64,000 nucleotides of DNA from Pilaira anomala (GCA_025716855.1 JAIXMQ010000023.1:310001-374000), one strand, 5' to 3'; numbered from the stretch's first letter, positions 37,666 through 50,998 are shown. Made by a program: numbers and translations. The notes: a model not told the origin generated them from the letters alone.

Positions 37666-39311
37666 TTTTTGGTCTCACAAAAAAAAATATTATATAGAAG
37701 AGAAAAAAAAGGAAAAAAAAAAAAAAAAAGAAAAAAGTGTGCTCTTTCGGACCTGATTTATTCTATTATCTTTCGGTACAACCTTTAAGAAAACTGACAA
37801 GGGCTTCCTTTTTCCATACGCTCTTTGAATCAGATAAGAGAAGATATTCCTTTTCCTTCATATTTATATTTTACATACACTGCATTCCCCGGTGGGGGGG
37901 AATTGTATAATATATGTGAAAAAAAACGTATATGTGCCGAAGCTCTTCTCAGTTAATCTGGTTGTATTCTAGTACGAATGTACTTGAAAACGTATGTAGG
38001 TGTCTTCAAGAGTTGAGAATTGCTTCAATTGATTGATATTCGATAATATTTACATTCTGTATTTAAAAATAGTTAGTCATCATATGACTTGTGTGTTATT
38101 GATTACTTTAATTTTTGTTCGCCACAAACAAGTTATTATTTAATCTCATTATAAATAAATCACTTTTTTCTATTTCTTTTTATCTTTTATGCCCAAGCAC
38201 GTTAGGGCTCGTCATGCTGTAAACACAAAACCTCTTAATAATTTGTTCACTCTCTTCAGTAACTAAAAGATTATTTGTATATTTACTTCTGATTATTCCC
38301 CCTTTTTTTTTTTAAAATCAAGATCCAAAACAATACTGGGATAAGAAAAGTCAACACAGTGATTGATAGTTTTAAACCGTTCTACGAGGAACAAGAGAAT
38401 GTCAATGAACATTTATACAAATGCATATTATATAGCTTAAAGTGACATAAAAAAAAGAAATCGTTTTATTTTTTGAAAACGAAAGGGTAAAAAAAAAGCT
38501 TTACTCGTCCGAACAGAACTATGGATCAAATTCTGCTCTCACCCATGATTGAACGTTTGTTCATCCATGGGCTAATGATAACTCGTGTGTATATTTGCAT
38601 ACTATTATTCTAAATACAATTTGTATTAGGAATGTGAGATACGATGACAAACAATCACTTGAAGATGATGAGGATATAGACATGCGCTTCATGATTATGA
38701 AGCATTTAGTCAATAGGGTGATATGGACGCGGTGAATGACGAATATGCACGTAATATAAGACAATAAGTAACAAGTTGTAGTGGAGTCTAGGTACTATAT
38801 TAAAGAAGATGATGATACATTGTACTGGATCATTTTCAATTCTCTTTTTTATAGAAATTCCGGAAAGTCTTCTCATGTGTTTTTTTTAAATTAAGGGTCC
38901 TAGACCCCAATACCAGTATGTAAAATGCAAAACAAAAAGTTTTAGAGAAAATGAAAAAAGAAAAAAAAAAAACGTCTTCATGATAATAAGAAACACACAC
39001 ACAAGTTTGAAGCGTACATGAGTCGCTATACTAATCTAATTTTCTAACGAGATCTAGAATAAAACTATATTCAAATGTTTACCAAATGATTAAAAAAATG
39101 TCGTACGGTAAACAGATCAGCATGAAACAGGCTCTTTTTCCCTTATATGTTCAAGTTACACACCGTGACGTTTTACAAGAAACTCCGGGAAACAAAAGGG
39201 AATATAAAAGAAAAAAGTGTGCGAATTTTTTTTTTTTTTTTTTTTTCTATTCAACTGTTTTCTCCCCTTTTTTTTTTAAAAAAAAAAGAAAAGACAAAGC
39301 AAAAAAAAACT
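37666..39311. other. Intergenic region with scattered coding-like fragments
   Basis: The 1.6-kb gap between divergent thioesterase and phosphomutase genes. It holds their promoters plus three short open pieces: 38189-38376 as a possible two-exon frame (MPKHVRARHAVNTKPLNN and, after a GTAACT...AAG intron, PKQYWDKKSQ); a frame after about 38333 reading KVNTVIDSFKPFYEEQEN; and 38521-38735 (MDQILLSPMIERLFIHGL then KQSLEDDEDIDMRFMIMK). Composition is protein-like, but no family is recognised and the pieces do not join into one frame, so they may be remains of a decayed gene. Confidence 0.3.
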
Positions 39312-41625
39312 ATGGCTACTACACTCGACGCACTTGTACAAGAATGGCTTTCTCTTGACCAAGTAAAACAAGAAAAAAAAAAAAAAAAAAAAAAACTCCA
39401 ATACAATAAACACTTACTTACTTACTTTTTTTTTTAAGAATGAAGAAACTCGTAACGAGATCTTGTCACTTCAAAAAGAAAACAATACCGAAGAACTCCA
39501 AAAACGTCTTTCCAACCGAATCGAATTTGGCACTGCAGGTAAGAAAAAAAAAAACCCCCTCTCCAACCCCTCCTCACAATACCACTTTCTTAAACACACA
39601 CTTTATCCAAAAAAAAAAAAAAAGGTCTTCGTGCAAGAATGGAAGCTGGATTTTCTCGCATGAACGATTTAACTGTCCTTCAAGCCTCTCAAGGTCTTGC
39701 CGCTTATATCGAACAACATGTAGACGATGCAAAGACAAGAGGTATTGTCATCGGCCACGACCATCGTCATCACTCGGACGATTTTGCTCGTTTAACTGCA
39801 TTTGCATTTCTTCATCGCGGATTTAAGGTTTGGTATTACAAGCATTTAGTTCATACTCCTTTAGTGGTAAAGTTTGCATTTTTCATTACAACCATCTATT
39901 TGCCAATCCCACTCATTTTTTTTATATATATATAGCCTTATACCATCAAGAAATTAAATGCTGCAGGTGGTATCATGATCACTGCTTCTCACGTAAGTTT
40001 TTTTTTTTTTTTTTTGTTATGATGCACCACACAAAACATGAGTTTCTTACATAAAAAAACTCTTATTTAGAACCCTAAAGATGATAATGGATATAAAGTA
40101 TACTGGGAAAATGCATGTCAAATCATCCCACCTCACGATGAAGGCATTGCAAACACCATCTTAAACAATTTACAACCATGGGGATGGGACAAAGACTTGG
40201 TCTCCGTCAGCGACCTTGTGCATGACCCAACCGACGATGGTATCATTGACGCTTACTTTGATGAAGTCAAAGCATTATGTAAAAACCCTGAAGAGAATCA
40301 ATCTTCTACCATCAAATTCGCTTATACTGCCATGCACGGTGTCGGTACTCCCTTTGCTGAACGTGCATTCAAATCCTTTGAATTACCTCCATTTGTACCT
40401 GTCAAGGAACAAGTCGTACCCGATCCCGATTTTCCTACCGTGGCCTTTCCTAATCCCGAGGAAGGTAAAGGTGCTTTGAATTTAGCCATTCAAACCGCTG
40501 AAAGAGAAGGCGCAACTGTGATCTTGGCAAATGACCCTGATGCTGATCGACTTGCTATTGCTGAAAAGCAATCCAAGTAAGTTTTTCATTTTGAAAGAAG
40601 GGGAGGGGGGGGGGTTTATTTTTTATTTTTTATTTTTTATTTTTACTTATGTATTTATAGTGGTGAATGGATTATCTTTACAGGTAATCAAATCGGTTCC
40701 ATCTTGGGCGCTGCTTGTTTTGAAAAGGCAATTCAAGCCGGAAAGAAACCAGGTAAGTTATGATCGAAAAAAAAAAAAAAAAAACTCATTCCATGTTATT
40801 CTATATACACTAGAGGAATTGGCCATGGTAGCCAGTACAGTCTCTTCCAAATTCTTAGCTCGTATGGGAGAAGTAGAAGGCTTCACCTTCGTTGAATCAC
40901 TTACCGGATTTAAATGGATCGGCAACACCGCCATGAACTTAGAAAAGCAAGGACTCAACGTCATCTTCTCCTACGAAGAAGCCATTGGTTTTACCATCGG
41001 TGATATCGTCAAGGACAAAGACGGTGTCAGCGCTTTAGCCTTCTTCGCCGAATGGGCCATCCAACTCAACAAGCGTGGTCTCACCGCTTACGAATACTTG
41101 CAAGAATTATACAAGAAATATGGTTATTTTGTTTCCGCTAATTCTTATTTCATTTGTGATGATAAGCTCAAGATCCAAAAGATCTTTGAACGTATTCGTT
41201 ATGGACAAGAGAATAACAACAACAACAATAACTTGAATTATCCTACCAAGATTGGTGGCATTGATGTCACCGGCGTCAGAGATTTAACTGTAGGTTATGA
41301 TTCGGCTACCTCGGATCATGTACCTACTCTTCCTGTGTCGGCTTCCTCTGAAATGATCACTTTCCGTTTAGCGAATAACACCGTTTTCACCATTCGTACC
41401 AGGTAAAAGAAAAAAATGTTGATATTTAGTTTTTTTTTTTTTTTGGCATTTCTGTTTTACTGACTTATACATAGTGGAACTGAACCCAAGATCAAGTATT
41501 ATTCTGAATTACGTGGTGATACTGAAGAACAAGCCAAGATCGATTTGGATGGTATTGTTCAAGCAATTGGTGATGAATTAATGGAATATGAAAAGAACGG
41601 TCTTGCTAAAAAGAAGGAAGATTAA
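39312..41625 (+). CDS. Phosphopentomutase / phosphoglucomutase (PGM2-type)
   Basis: Alpha-D-phosphohexomutase superfamily enzyme, probably interconverting ribose-1-P and ribose-5-P (and glucose-1-P and glucose-6-P), cytosolic. Exons 39312-39362, 39439-39538, 39625-39866, 39936-39992, 40071-40576, 40661-40752, 40814-41402 and 41475-41625 give 595 residues. Motifs are complete: GTAGLRARM near the start, the phosphoserine loop TASHNPKDDNGYKVYW, the metal loop DPDADR, the sugar loop SYEEAIGF, and the phosphate-binding loop RTSGTEPKIKYYSE. Length and the GTAGLR/EEAIGF sequences fit PGM2/PGM3-type enzymes rather than classical PGM1. An Asn run (41213-41232) lies between the last two domains. Intron 1 is almost pure A. 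Confidence 0.95.
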
Positions 41626-42193
41626 CTTTTTTTTTTTTTTTTTAAAAAAAAAAAACTTGTAAATAAAAAAAAAAGCGTTTTTGTTGATTGTTTGTTTTAA
41701 ATTCAATTCCCTTTTTTGTATAACAAAAAAAAAGAAGAGCGCAGGTTGGGGGATTAAAAACTTTTGAAAAAGGCTGTAGATGGTTCCGATAGATTTTTGT
41801 TGGATAAAAAAAAAAAAAAAAAGAGCGTGTGAATTCAACTTCCATGAAAGAGTTTATCCGTTATATATATATTCTCACCATAAATATATTTTAGTAGACA
41901 GCAATTAAAAAGCTTATTGTTATTATTTTTTTTTTACAGGGGTACAAGAAAAAAATGACAGCCCGAGAAAAAAGATAAACTTTTCTGTAAAACAAAAACG
42001 TCAACAACCCCAAAGATTTGATGTCTGTAGTCATGACAAATAAGATGGGAAAAAAAAATAACTTGTTGTCCTTTTTACTTCTTTGACTCCGATCAAATAT
42101 TAATCAAAAAAAAAAAAATATTCCACCTTCTTCTTTTTTCCCCCCTTTTTTTTTTCTCTTTTTTTTTTTTTATATATCTATATACACATACAC

Positions 42194-42663
42194 ATGAACG
42201 TTGTTGGCGCAAGCGTATCAGAAGCATTTTATGCTGCACACGAAACAAGAGATATTTTTCTACCTAATCAAACCGAGCATGTATCACAGATAGCTGTGGA
42301 TGTAAGTAAAATACCCTTTTTTTTTTATTTGTTTCTATGACAACCCCCCTTTTAATCAAAAAAAAAAAAAAGATTGGTGGATCTTTAGCCAAAGTGATTT
42401 ATTTCACCCTATCAGCAAATAGAAAAGGAGGTCGACTTCATTTCAAGATTTTTGAAACGGAACAAGTAGACGACTGTATTGATTTTATTGTAGATTTATT
42501 AAAGGACGCTCAACATTATGGTACACAACAAGTCTTGAAAGCAACGGGTGGTGGCGCTCATTTATATCATGATAAGTTAACTTCAAAGTTACCGGGTGTC
42601 ATTGTTCAAAAAGAAGATGAAATGGAATGTTTAATAACTGGTAAAACTTACTCATCATCTCTT

Positions 42664-42701
<38 letters not shown>

Positions 42702-43860
42702 CTAAACAAAAACTTTTTTTTTTCTTCTTATTTCTCCAGGTCTGAGCTTTTTTATAACAGAGATACCCTATGAAGTATTTACATACAATGAACTTGATGC
42801 TGATCCGATTCGATTTGAAGAAAGGTCAAAAGACGTATACCCATATATGGTATGATTCTATTTTGACTTCTCTTTTTAGATGAAACATTTTCTAACGTTT
42901 TTTACTGCATTTTTTTTTTTTTTTTTTTTAGCTTGTAAATATCGGCTCTGGCGTAAGTATTCTAAAAGTAGATGGTCCAGGTCCAAAAGATTTCACCCGT
43001 ATAAGTGGTACCTCGGTAATAACAAAAAAAAAAGAAAAACGTGTATGATAAGATAGAAAGAGAGGATATTAATTCTATATTTGTATAATAGCTGGGCGGT
43101 GGTACACTTTGGGGTTTATTATCATTATTAACAGACGCACCTTCATTTGATGGTAAATTTTTTTTTTTTTTTTTATATACACTCATAAAGAAAAAGCGAG
43201 AAAAGAGGATATACTTATATGATATATACATATTAGATATGCTGGCCATTTCCAAGACGGGCGATAATAAAAATGTAGATTTATTAGTGGGAGATATTTA
43301 CGGTTCAGATTACAGTAAACTTGGATTAAAGTCATCACGGATAGCATCAAGTTTCGGTAAAGTATTCAAGAAGAACACACGTCAAAACAAGGACAATTTT
43401 GCTTCCGGCGATATCGCAAAAAGTTTATTGTTTATGGTCTCCAATAATATCGGTCAAATTGCTTATTTAAATGCTCAACAACATGGTATTAAACGTATTT
43501 ATTTTGGTGGTTGCTTTATTCGAGGTCATCCCATCACCATGAACTCGTTATCTTATGCCATCAAGTTTTGGTCAAATGGTGATATGAAGGCTTTATTTCT
43601 TCGTCATGAAGGTCATTTAGGTGCCACTGGAGCCGTAAGTTACATTAGTGTAATTATATAAGTAAATATATATACTGCTTATTGATTTTTATCTTTTTTT
43701 TTTCTTATATTAGTTCTTGAAGCATAAACCAGTACGTAAAGCAAGGCTTTCATTTTCATGTTCTGAAAACTATAAACCTGACATTAGTAACCATTCCGTA
43801 TTTGAAGTATTAGATAATTCAGAAAATCTTGAATTAAGAACAGAAACTCAAGACTTATAA
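42194..43860 (+). CDS. CAB1: Pantothenate kinase (eukaryotic type II)
   Basis: Phosphorylates pantothenate, the first step of coenzyme A synthesis. Exons 42194-42301, 42373-42640, 42740-42849, 42932-43015, 43092-43152, 43237-43634 and 43714-43860 give 391 residues. The ASKHA-fold motifs are clear: first phosphate loop AVDIGGSLAKVIYF, ATGGGAHLY, the catalytic acid region QKEDEMECLITG, NIGSGVSILKV with GTSLGGGTLWGLLSLL, and the C-terminal IKRIYFGGCFIRGHP and FLRHEGHLGATGAF. A neighbouring thioesterase also touches CoA metabolism, but no operon-like link is expected. Converges on the RhoGAP gene with only 21 bp between stop codons. Confidence 0.96.
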
Positions 43861-43881
43861 ATAAAAAGCTGTTTATATATT

Positions 43882-45640
43882 TTATTGTATTAACTCTTCA
43901 CTACCATCATTTACTAGTAATTCTTCTTCTTCTTCAAAAAACCAATCCACTTGTTGAATAATGGCTTCAATAATTGCACTTTGAAGATCAGTTTGCATAA
44001 TACTGCTAAGATCTTGTTGTGACGATCTTAATAATCCAACCGAGAAAATTAATGCTAAATTAGACGATTCCATTTTGTTGATTTCCGAATAAGATGCAAC
44101 TCGATTTAAATGTCGCATCAAGTATTCTAATACAATATAATTCGGTTTAGGTAAACTATGAATAATTGATTTGATTTGATACATTCTTTCTTCATAATCC
44201 GGTATTCCTACAAAAAAAAAAAAAAAAAAAAAAAACATCAGTACATCCTCTCTCTCTCTCACTATTATACATTTTCAACTTACTCGCTGCTTCTATAAAC
44301 CAGTCATAGTATTCATGTGTCATTAAAGGATTACGAAGTTCTCGAAAGTATAACTTTAGTAACCCCGTAACTGCATTAATATCGTGTTCCTCTTTAAACG
44401 AAACAGGCTCATCTATACAGATTATATACGTAATAAGAATGAATAAATTCAGACAAACAAAAAAAAAGTACATAAAACTTACTGTTATTAAATGCAGCTC
44501 GATACTTTTGAATCGCAGATGCAGGTCCAGACAGTCGATAAATCCCAACAGATTCTAACCCTCTTTCCTCTACTTCATGAATACAAAGCGAGACAACACG
44601 TGGTATATCCCCATTTTCTTCTAACCTTAAGAAACCACCAAAAATATCATTTTCACCCGATGGTTGTGATTGTCCGTATACATTTCTTGGTTCAATCTTT
44701 CGCATATCCCCATTTTTACCCGGTTTAGAAGAAGAAGAGAACCAATGACCTCGACTCTTCTTTGAATTATCGTCTGTTGTTGTAATCTTTCGATTTACTT
44801 TCATATGACTTTCATCAAATGTCAATGATTTTAACAATCTCAAAATTTCTAATGTATACAAGTTAATTCTCCAAGATATATAGACAAGCACAAACACACA
44901 CACGCATATACCTTTATCCTCGTTTTTTCCTTCTTTTCTCGCTACTAATTCTCTCATGATTGCATCTAACCAAGCTCCAAATTCTTTATCACTTGTGGTC
45001 TGAATATATAATTTCACTTTCTTGGGTGTAGAGATAATAAATACGTGTTTACGTCTGGTATCTTGTTTTCCAGCAGGTTCAATTTGACATGACTCTAAAT
45101 CAAAGCTACCCACAGGTACATGTGACCTTGAAGATTTCTAATGTATAATTTCTTAAATTTTTTTTATTTTTTTTGCTTATTTGTTTATTTATTTATATAT
45201 ACCTTGCTTTTGACATGTCCTTCCTTGTACAACAATAAAAATCCATTGGATAAAACTGCATAATACACTTTCCAAGAACTCAATTTACCTCCTCCTCCTC
45301 CATCTTCTTTTTCTGAAATCATCTTCATCTGAACATATCCTTTATGTCGAATCCAATCCGGTTTTAATTGATCGAATTCCTTAAAGAAAAAGAAAAAAAT
45401 AAACTTTTTAGCTTTCTCTTTATATGTATTTGATTATTTTTATCTACCAGCTTCTTTAGTTCATTGGGGTTTAAACCTTGAACATAGGTATCTTGTTCCT
45501 CTTCTTCTTCTTCTTCTTCTTCCTCCTCCTCCTCTTCTTCTTTATCTTTTGGTTTTTCCCATCGAGATTCTCCTTTACCCTCATTAAAATAATAAATCGT
45601 ACCTTCATCATCTACATTCTATCATCATTAATTTATCTGT

Positions 45641-45692
<52 letters not shown>

Positions 45693-46169
45693 TTTTTTTT
45701 TTTTTATATATAACTTGCTTACCGTAGGCATATTCCCAACCTTTTGGTAACGGTGATTCTACTCTATCTAGGATTGGTTTTGGAACTACTTGTTCAAACG
45801 AAGCTTTTGTATCGCTCTGTATCAGTTGATGATGATGGTCTGGTACACTAGGTGGTGTAGTGACATTTTTTTCTTCCTACGAAAAGAAAAAAAAAAAGAA
45901 ATGAACAAGATGAAATAGATTAACTTTTATATATATATATATATATATATACATGTACGTTATGATGAGCTATGAAAAAAAAAAAAAATAAGTACAAAGA
46001 AACTTTCTTCTTCCTCCTCTTTGTATATATATACCTTGTTGGTTAGTTTCTAAACGAATTCTATTTGCAGGAAAGAACCCAATTTCATCATTAAGTTCAC
46101 CTATTTTTTTATTATTATTATTAAACTATTTTTCTCGAGAACAAATTATTTACCTTCCCACCTATACAA

Positions 46170-46205
<36 letters not shown>

Positions 46206-46350
46206 AAAATAAAAAAAAAAGTAGTTGTTATATTACTATTTACCAGTCGTCGTTATGTTTTTCTAATAATTTTATTCTATCGCCTTGTTTAAAAGAAAGT
46301 TCAAATTCACCTTCTGCAGTATAATCCCATACAGCTATCAGGTAAGTCAT
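43882..46350 (-). CDS. RhoGAP with SH3, WW and PH domains (ARHGAP12/15/27-like layout)
   Basis: Should stimulate GTP hydrolysis by Rho/Rac/Cdc42 GTPases. Eleven exons (46350-46244, 46161-46154, 46100-46035, 45969-45959, 45876-45723, 45611-45448, 45379-45203, 45137-44912, 44848-44483, 44412-44284, 44207-43882) give 577 residues. SH3 spans residues 1-60 (AVWDYTAEGEFELSFKQGD, DWWEGELNDEIGFFPANRI). WW lies at about 100-135 (LPKGWEYAY, EGTIYYFNEGKGESRWEKP), followed by a Glu run. PH is at about 170-290 (RHKGYVQMKM, SWKVYYAVLSNGFLLLYKEG). RhoGAP covers about 350-560, with the arginine finger in VGIYRLSGPASAIQKYR, LKLYFRELRNPLM and SNLALIFSVGLLR. Exons 2 and 4 are microexons of 8 and 11 bases. The order is that of animal ARHGAP12/15/27. 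Confidence 0.93.
45634..45689. repeat. (CT)n microsatellite in a RhoGAP intron
   Basis: About 27 CT units between the WW-domain exons of the RhoGAP gene. Similar CT/GA tracts occur near 4506, 15131, 26050, 28948, 30840, 46730 and 52556. Confidence 0.9.
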
Positions 46351-46798
46351 AGTGATAAACTAAAGAAGAAAGAAGAAGAAAGAGAGAATTAAAAAAAAAA
46401 AAAAAAAAAGTTGTGCGGCACATCAATTAAAAAAAGTAGTTTTTTTTTTGACTTTTTTGCAGAATGTCTCATATCTTTAAACGGTAATTGTAACCCATCA
46501 AAGTGTACAACACGTTTTTATAAATAAATAGTTTAAAAAAAAAAGGGGGAGAGAGAGAGACAACAATATAACAGGAAAGAAGAGAATAAGATCACTTTCT
46601 TTTTATTTCTTTTTTTTTTTTTTTCTTTTTCAAATAGCAGTAATACTTCAAATTTTTTTTTTTTTTTTACCTTTTATATTAGACTTTTATACACCCTTCT
46701 TTTCTTTCTCTCTTTCTCCTTCTTTTCTCTCTCTCTCTCTCTCTCTTCTTCTTCTTCTTTTTATTAAATTCCAAAAGAAAAAAAAAAAGAAAAAGGTC
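46351..46798. promoter_or_regulatory. Divergent promoter of RhoGAP and RAX2-like genes
   Basis: A 448-bp gap between two head-to-head start codons, composed of A and T runs and a CT-rich stretch just before the RAX2-like ATG. No TATA box or factor site was recognised. Co-regulation of the two polarity genes is an inference from the layout. Confidence 0.45.
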
Positions 46799-49700
46799 AT
46801 GGTTAAAATACTATGGTTTTTTTCGTTCATTTACTTGTTACCATGGACAAACACACTTGAAATACCTACCATCAATTTAGATTCATTAGGTGGACATTTA
46901 GCTTTTATAGGTGACTACGCTGGTATTTCACCCGTAAAAGACCAAACCCAATTCGAGTCATTACCAAACAACCAAACAACCGCTTTACTCATGACAGATG
47001 ACACCACCACCACCACCACCAACAACAACAACTTATTATTTAAACTTTTTGGTTCTGTCAACGGCACGATCTCCACTTCATGTAAATTATCTGACTTTAT
47101 TTACATATTAGCTGGTAATTTCAATACCATCAATGAATCCACTTATAACCATATTGCTCAATTTGATACCCAGACATTTCAATTATCTCCTTTACAACAA
47201 GGTTTAGATGGTCCTGTTCATTCACTGTACTGTGATTCAGATCAATCCATTTACGTGGGTGGTGATTTCATCGCTCCTGTCGACCAAAACATGACAGATT
47301 ATACAGGTCATGTAGCCATCTATAAACAATCCCAATGGTTTCCTGTACCTTGGAAAGGTTTTAACGGTCCGGTCTATTCCATCATCAAACACCAACAACA
47401 ACAATCCATCTTATTCGCTGGTCAATTCGATTCAACAGGTGATGGTCAGTTCTTTAATGAGAACACGGCTCAAACCATCAATTTACTTTCTTCTGCAACC
47501 ATATCGGCTGGAAATTCTGCTAATTTTGGTGACAATACCAATCCTGCTTCCGTCGTATGTTCTCAATCTCCTTGGTTATTACAAGATGGTATACCAGGTT
47601 ATTGGGAAGCTCAATTTAATTCACCTGTACAACCTTCTGTCTTTCGATTATCCAATGCTCATTTAGATGGAAGAAATACAAACGAATTCAAGTAAAAGAT
47701 ATATATCAGATCTCTTTTTTTTTTTTTTTTACTGATCTTTTTTTTTTTTTTCTCTCCTTTTTTTTTTTTAAAAAAAAAAGCATCATTTCTTTAGGATCAA
47801 ATCAATATTTTCAATTATCATATACAGATCCAACCACCGGCCAACTCATTTCATGTACTGATAAATGCATCTTATCCAACGACCCAACCATCGCCTACCA
47901 AGATTTTACCGTCACTACACCCATAACAACAACCGGAATACGTATCAACATCGATTCCTGGTTTGGTTCCAGCGGTGGACTAAGTAACGTTCAAATCTTT
48001 CGTTCAGACCTTTCTTTACAACCTCAACCCATCAACGACAACCCATCCACCATCTCTTGTTCAAACACCCCTTCCTCTACCGCTTCTACAACAGGTACTT
48101 GGTCTCAAGTATTTTCTTATCAAACCTATCGAAACTTTTTAATTGCTACTTTTCCTGCAACTGAGTTACAATCAAACAATGTCTCGGTGACTTATCAGCC
48201 GTACCGTATCACTTTTTTTTTTTTTTTTTTTTTGCATGAAATTTTTTTTTTTTCTCGCCAAAAAATTAATTTTTTTTTTTTTGAATATATAGATATATTT
48301 CAGGGCAAGGCATGTATAACGTATATGCAACAACACCAGGTTGTGTAGGCACAAGTACCTGTGATCAACGTACTCAGGTGATCTTAGACATCTCTTTAAA
48401 TCCAGGCACCACCACCACCTACGCACTCGATCAACAAAATGCCGCGGATCAACGTACCCTGATTTACACAGGCCCTATCACCGCTTCATCCACTGCATTT
48501 CAACCTACCATCCAAATGCGCGTCTCACCCACGGCTCGTGTCCCATCTTCCGGCCTCGTCTCCATCGCAGCCGATTCTCTCGAATTCATTCGAAACAACA
48601 CCGGTACAGTACTCTCCAGTATCCTCAACTACTACCCACTGAACAACACATGGCTCCCTTTACCTCAACAACTCCCTCCCTCCTCCACCGTCCATTCTTT
48701 ACAATCCCACTTCAACCGTATTTACATTGGCGGTAATTTCAAGTCCAATACAACCTACGCCCACCTTGTCTCCTTTGATTTTGATGCCTCGGCCTTGATC
48801 CCTGTACAAAATACCGGTCTCAATGGTCCTGTCTCTACTTTACTTTTACTCAACAACTCTCAATTGATTGTTGGCGGCTCCTTTAATAACACCGAAACCC
48901 CCTTGGAGAATACGCAACTCAATCATGTAGCTATCTATAACTTGGATACAAATACTTTTTCGCCCATGAACGATGGTCTAGATGGTCCTGTCAAGTACTT
49001 GTATCATAGCTTGTTGGATACTACTACAAACGTACATCTCTCTGGCTCTTTTCATCTCGTCAATGGCTCAAACGTATACATGAACGCTCAATGGGATTTA
49101 TCTAAAAATCAATGGGTGCCTTCTTCTTCATTTCTCTTGGGCCCCATCGCAACCCAACTCGCACTCGGGAACGGTCAAGCACTCTATCTGGGCGAGATCC
49201 AAGCTGCTCAAACGTACCGTGCCAACACCATGGCCTCACTCGTTCAAGATCAATGGAGCTCCTCTATCTCCAGCATCGACCCAAACGCGACCGTGACCAC
49301 TGGCGTGTTCTGGCAAAATACCATCATCCTTGGCGGCTCATTCACCCTAAACAACGTACACTACTTGATCGCCATGTATGACGGTACCACCTGGTCCGGT
49401 CTATTCGATACGGTACAAGGTGAGATCCATACACTCCTCGTGATGCAAGAGGACGTGTTGGCCATCGGTGGCCAATTCAAAGGTACGCTCGGTACCATCC
49501 CCATCACCAGTTTCGCCCTCTACAACTTGAGACAACAAAGACTAGAACAAGTTCAAGGTATTTTAAGAAACGATGGATCCCCAGGCCAAGTCAACATCAT
49601 ACGATCCAGACCAGACGGTAAATCCATTTTGGTCGCTGGCGATTTTGCGTTTGCCGGTTTATTGAACTGTAACTCGATTTGTGCATTGGGTTCGGACTCA

Positions 49701-50567
49701 AGACAATGGAGACAGTTGGGTGACAACATCCAGGGAAATATCAAGGACATGTCCATCTATCAAGACTCGATTACCGTCGTCGGTGATTTACAAGTCGCTC
49801 AGACACCAACTGGGTTAGCTGTCTTGGAGGATTTCAATGCCGATGCTTGGCGAGCTTCTTCTCAAGATATCTTATCTACAAACTCTTTAGTCAATGATGG
49901 TAGAGGTCAATTTATTGTTTCTGGAAGGTATTATACACATATAAAATCTTTTCTCTCTCTTTCATTGTTTTTTTTTATTCAATTTTTTTTTTTTTTTGAT
50001 GTATATATAGAAGCGAGAACCAATTTTATCTTGGTTCCTGGAACGGTAAAGAATTGAACAAGATCGACACAAACTTGGGCCCATCCACCGAAATCATTCA
50101 ACTCATGTACTTACCCATCCAATCCTCTCCTTCCAACGCACGATACCCTGCCGATTCCGATACGCTCTTAATGGCTGTGGGTCACTTGGACCTACCCGAC
50201 TTCGGTACCGCCAGCGCTGCTCTCTACGATGGTTCAACATGGTACCCATACCTCGTCACTTCAACTTCCAACGGCACATCCGGCTCCATCCATACCATGT
50301 TCACCCTCTCCGAATGTTGCACACCCAAATCCGTACGCCGCTACCTCTCTGTTCCTGCCGTCATCCTCATCTCCATCGCCATATCCTTAGCCATCCTCTT
50401 CTTCTTAATTGCTCTTGCCTTTATTTACTTGTTCTTCAAACGTCGTAACAACATTAAATATGAACCCGCTCCGATGCAAGAATGGAAACCAAAGCATAGA
50501 CCTTCGAGCTTATTAGCCATGTTGGATGCTGCTCAATTAACCGATTCAGCTTTCTTATCTACTACCT

Positions 50568-50598
<31 letters not shown>

Positions 50599-50998
50599 AG
50601 GCTCTTCTTCAAAACAGAATCATTTAGCTTATAGTTCGGCTGTAGATGGCGGTGGTCGAAGAGGACCAAGTGTAGATATATCGGATACAGCAAGATTAAG
50701 AAACTCAAGTGGAATGTCAGCAGCTGGTGCAAGTATACCCTTTAGTGCTTTATTAGCCGCCGCTTTAAAGAGCAATGAAACAACCATGGCAAGTGATGCA
50801 TCGCCCAAGGTGTATTATGCAAAATTTCCTTTTGAAGCAAGAGAATTTGGTGAACTTGCTTTTAATGCTCAAACACCTATTGTGGTCACAGATACAAGTG
50901 ATGATGTTTGGTGGATGGGGTATAAAGATGATGGATCTGGTAACCCGATTTCTGGGTTGTTTCCAAGTAATTATGTATCAAAAGCTAAACCTTTTTAA
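46799..50998 (+). CDS. RAX2: RAX2-like cortical polarity landmark with C-terminal SH3 domain
   Basis: Exons 46799-47691, 47781-48205, 48304-49927 and 50011-50998 give 1309 residues. A signal peptide (KILWFFSFIYLLPWTNTLE) leads into a large extracellular part. This is built from propeller-like repeats with GLDGPVHSLYCDSDQSIYVGG, GLNGPVSTLLLLNNSQLIVGG and IYIGGNFKS-type turns, plus the PGCVGTSTCDQR block typical of RAX2. One membrane helix follows at about 1091-1124 (PAVILISIAISLAILFFLIA) with FKRR after it. The cytoplasmic tail ends in an SH3 domain at about 1247-1305 (YYAKFPFEAREFGELAFNAQ, DVWWMGYK, SGLFPSNYV). Yeast Rax2 marks division sites for bipolar budding and binds Rax1; here it may mark hyphal tips or septa. 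The SH3 domain is not part of the yeast protein. Confidence 0.9.

Noticed and set aside
42953..42976. Apparent splice donor GTAAGT at 42953 in the pantothenate kinase gene
   Set aside because: Reading through gives the conserved NIGSGVSILKV block, so it is coding sequence and not an intron start.
36243..43860. Thioesterase, phosphomutase and pantothenate kinase as a CoA biosynthetic cluster
   Set aside because: Only two of the three touch CoA, they act in different compartments and orientations, and no cluster-type genes (transporter, regulator) accompany them.
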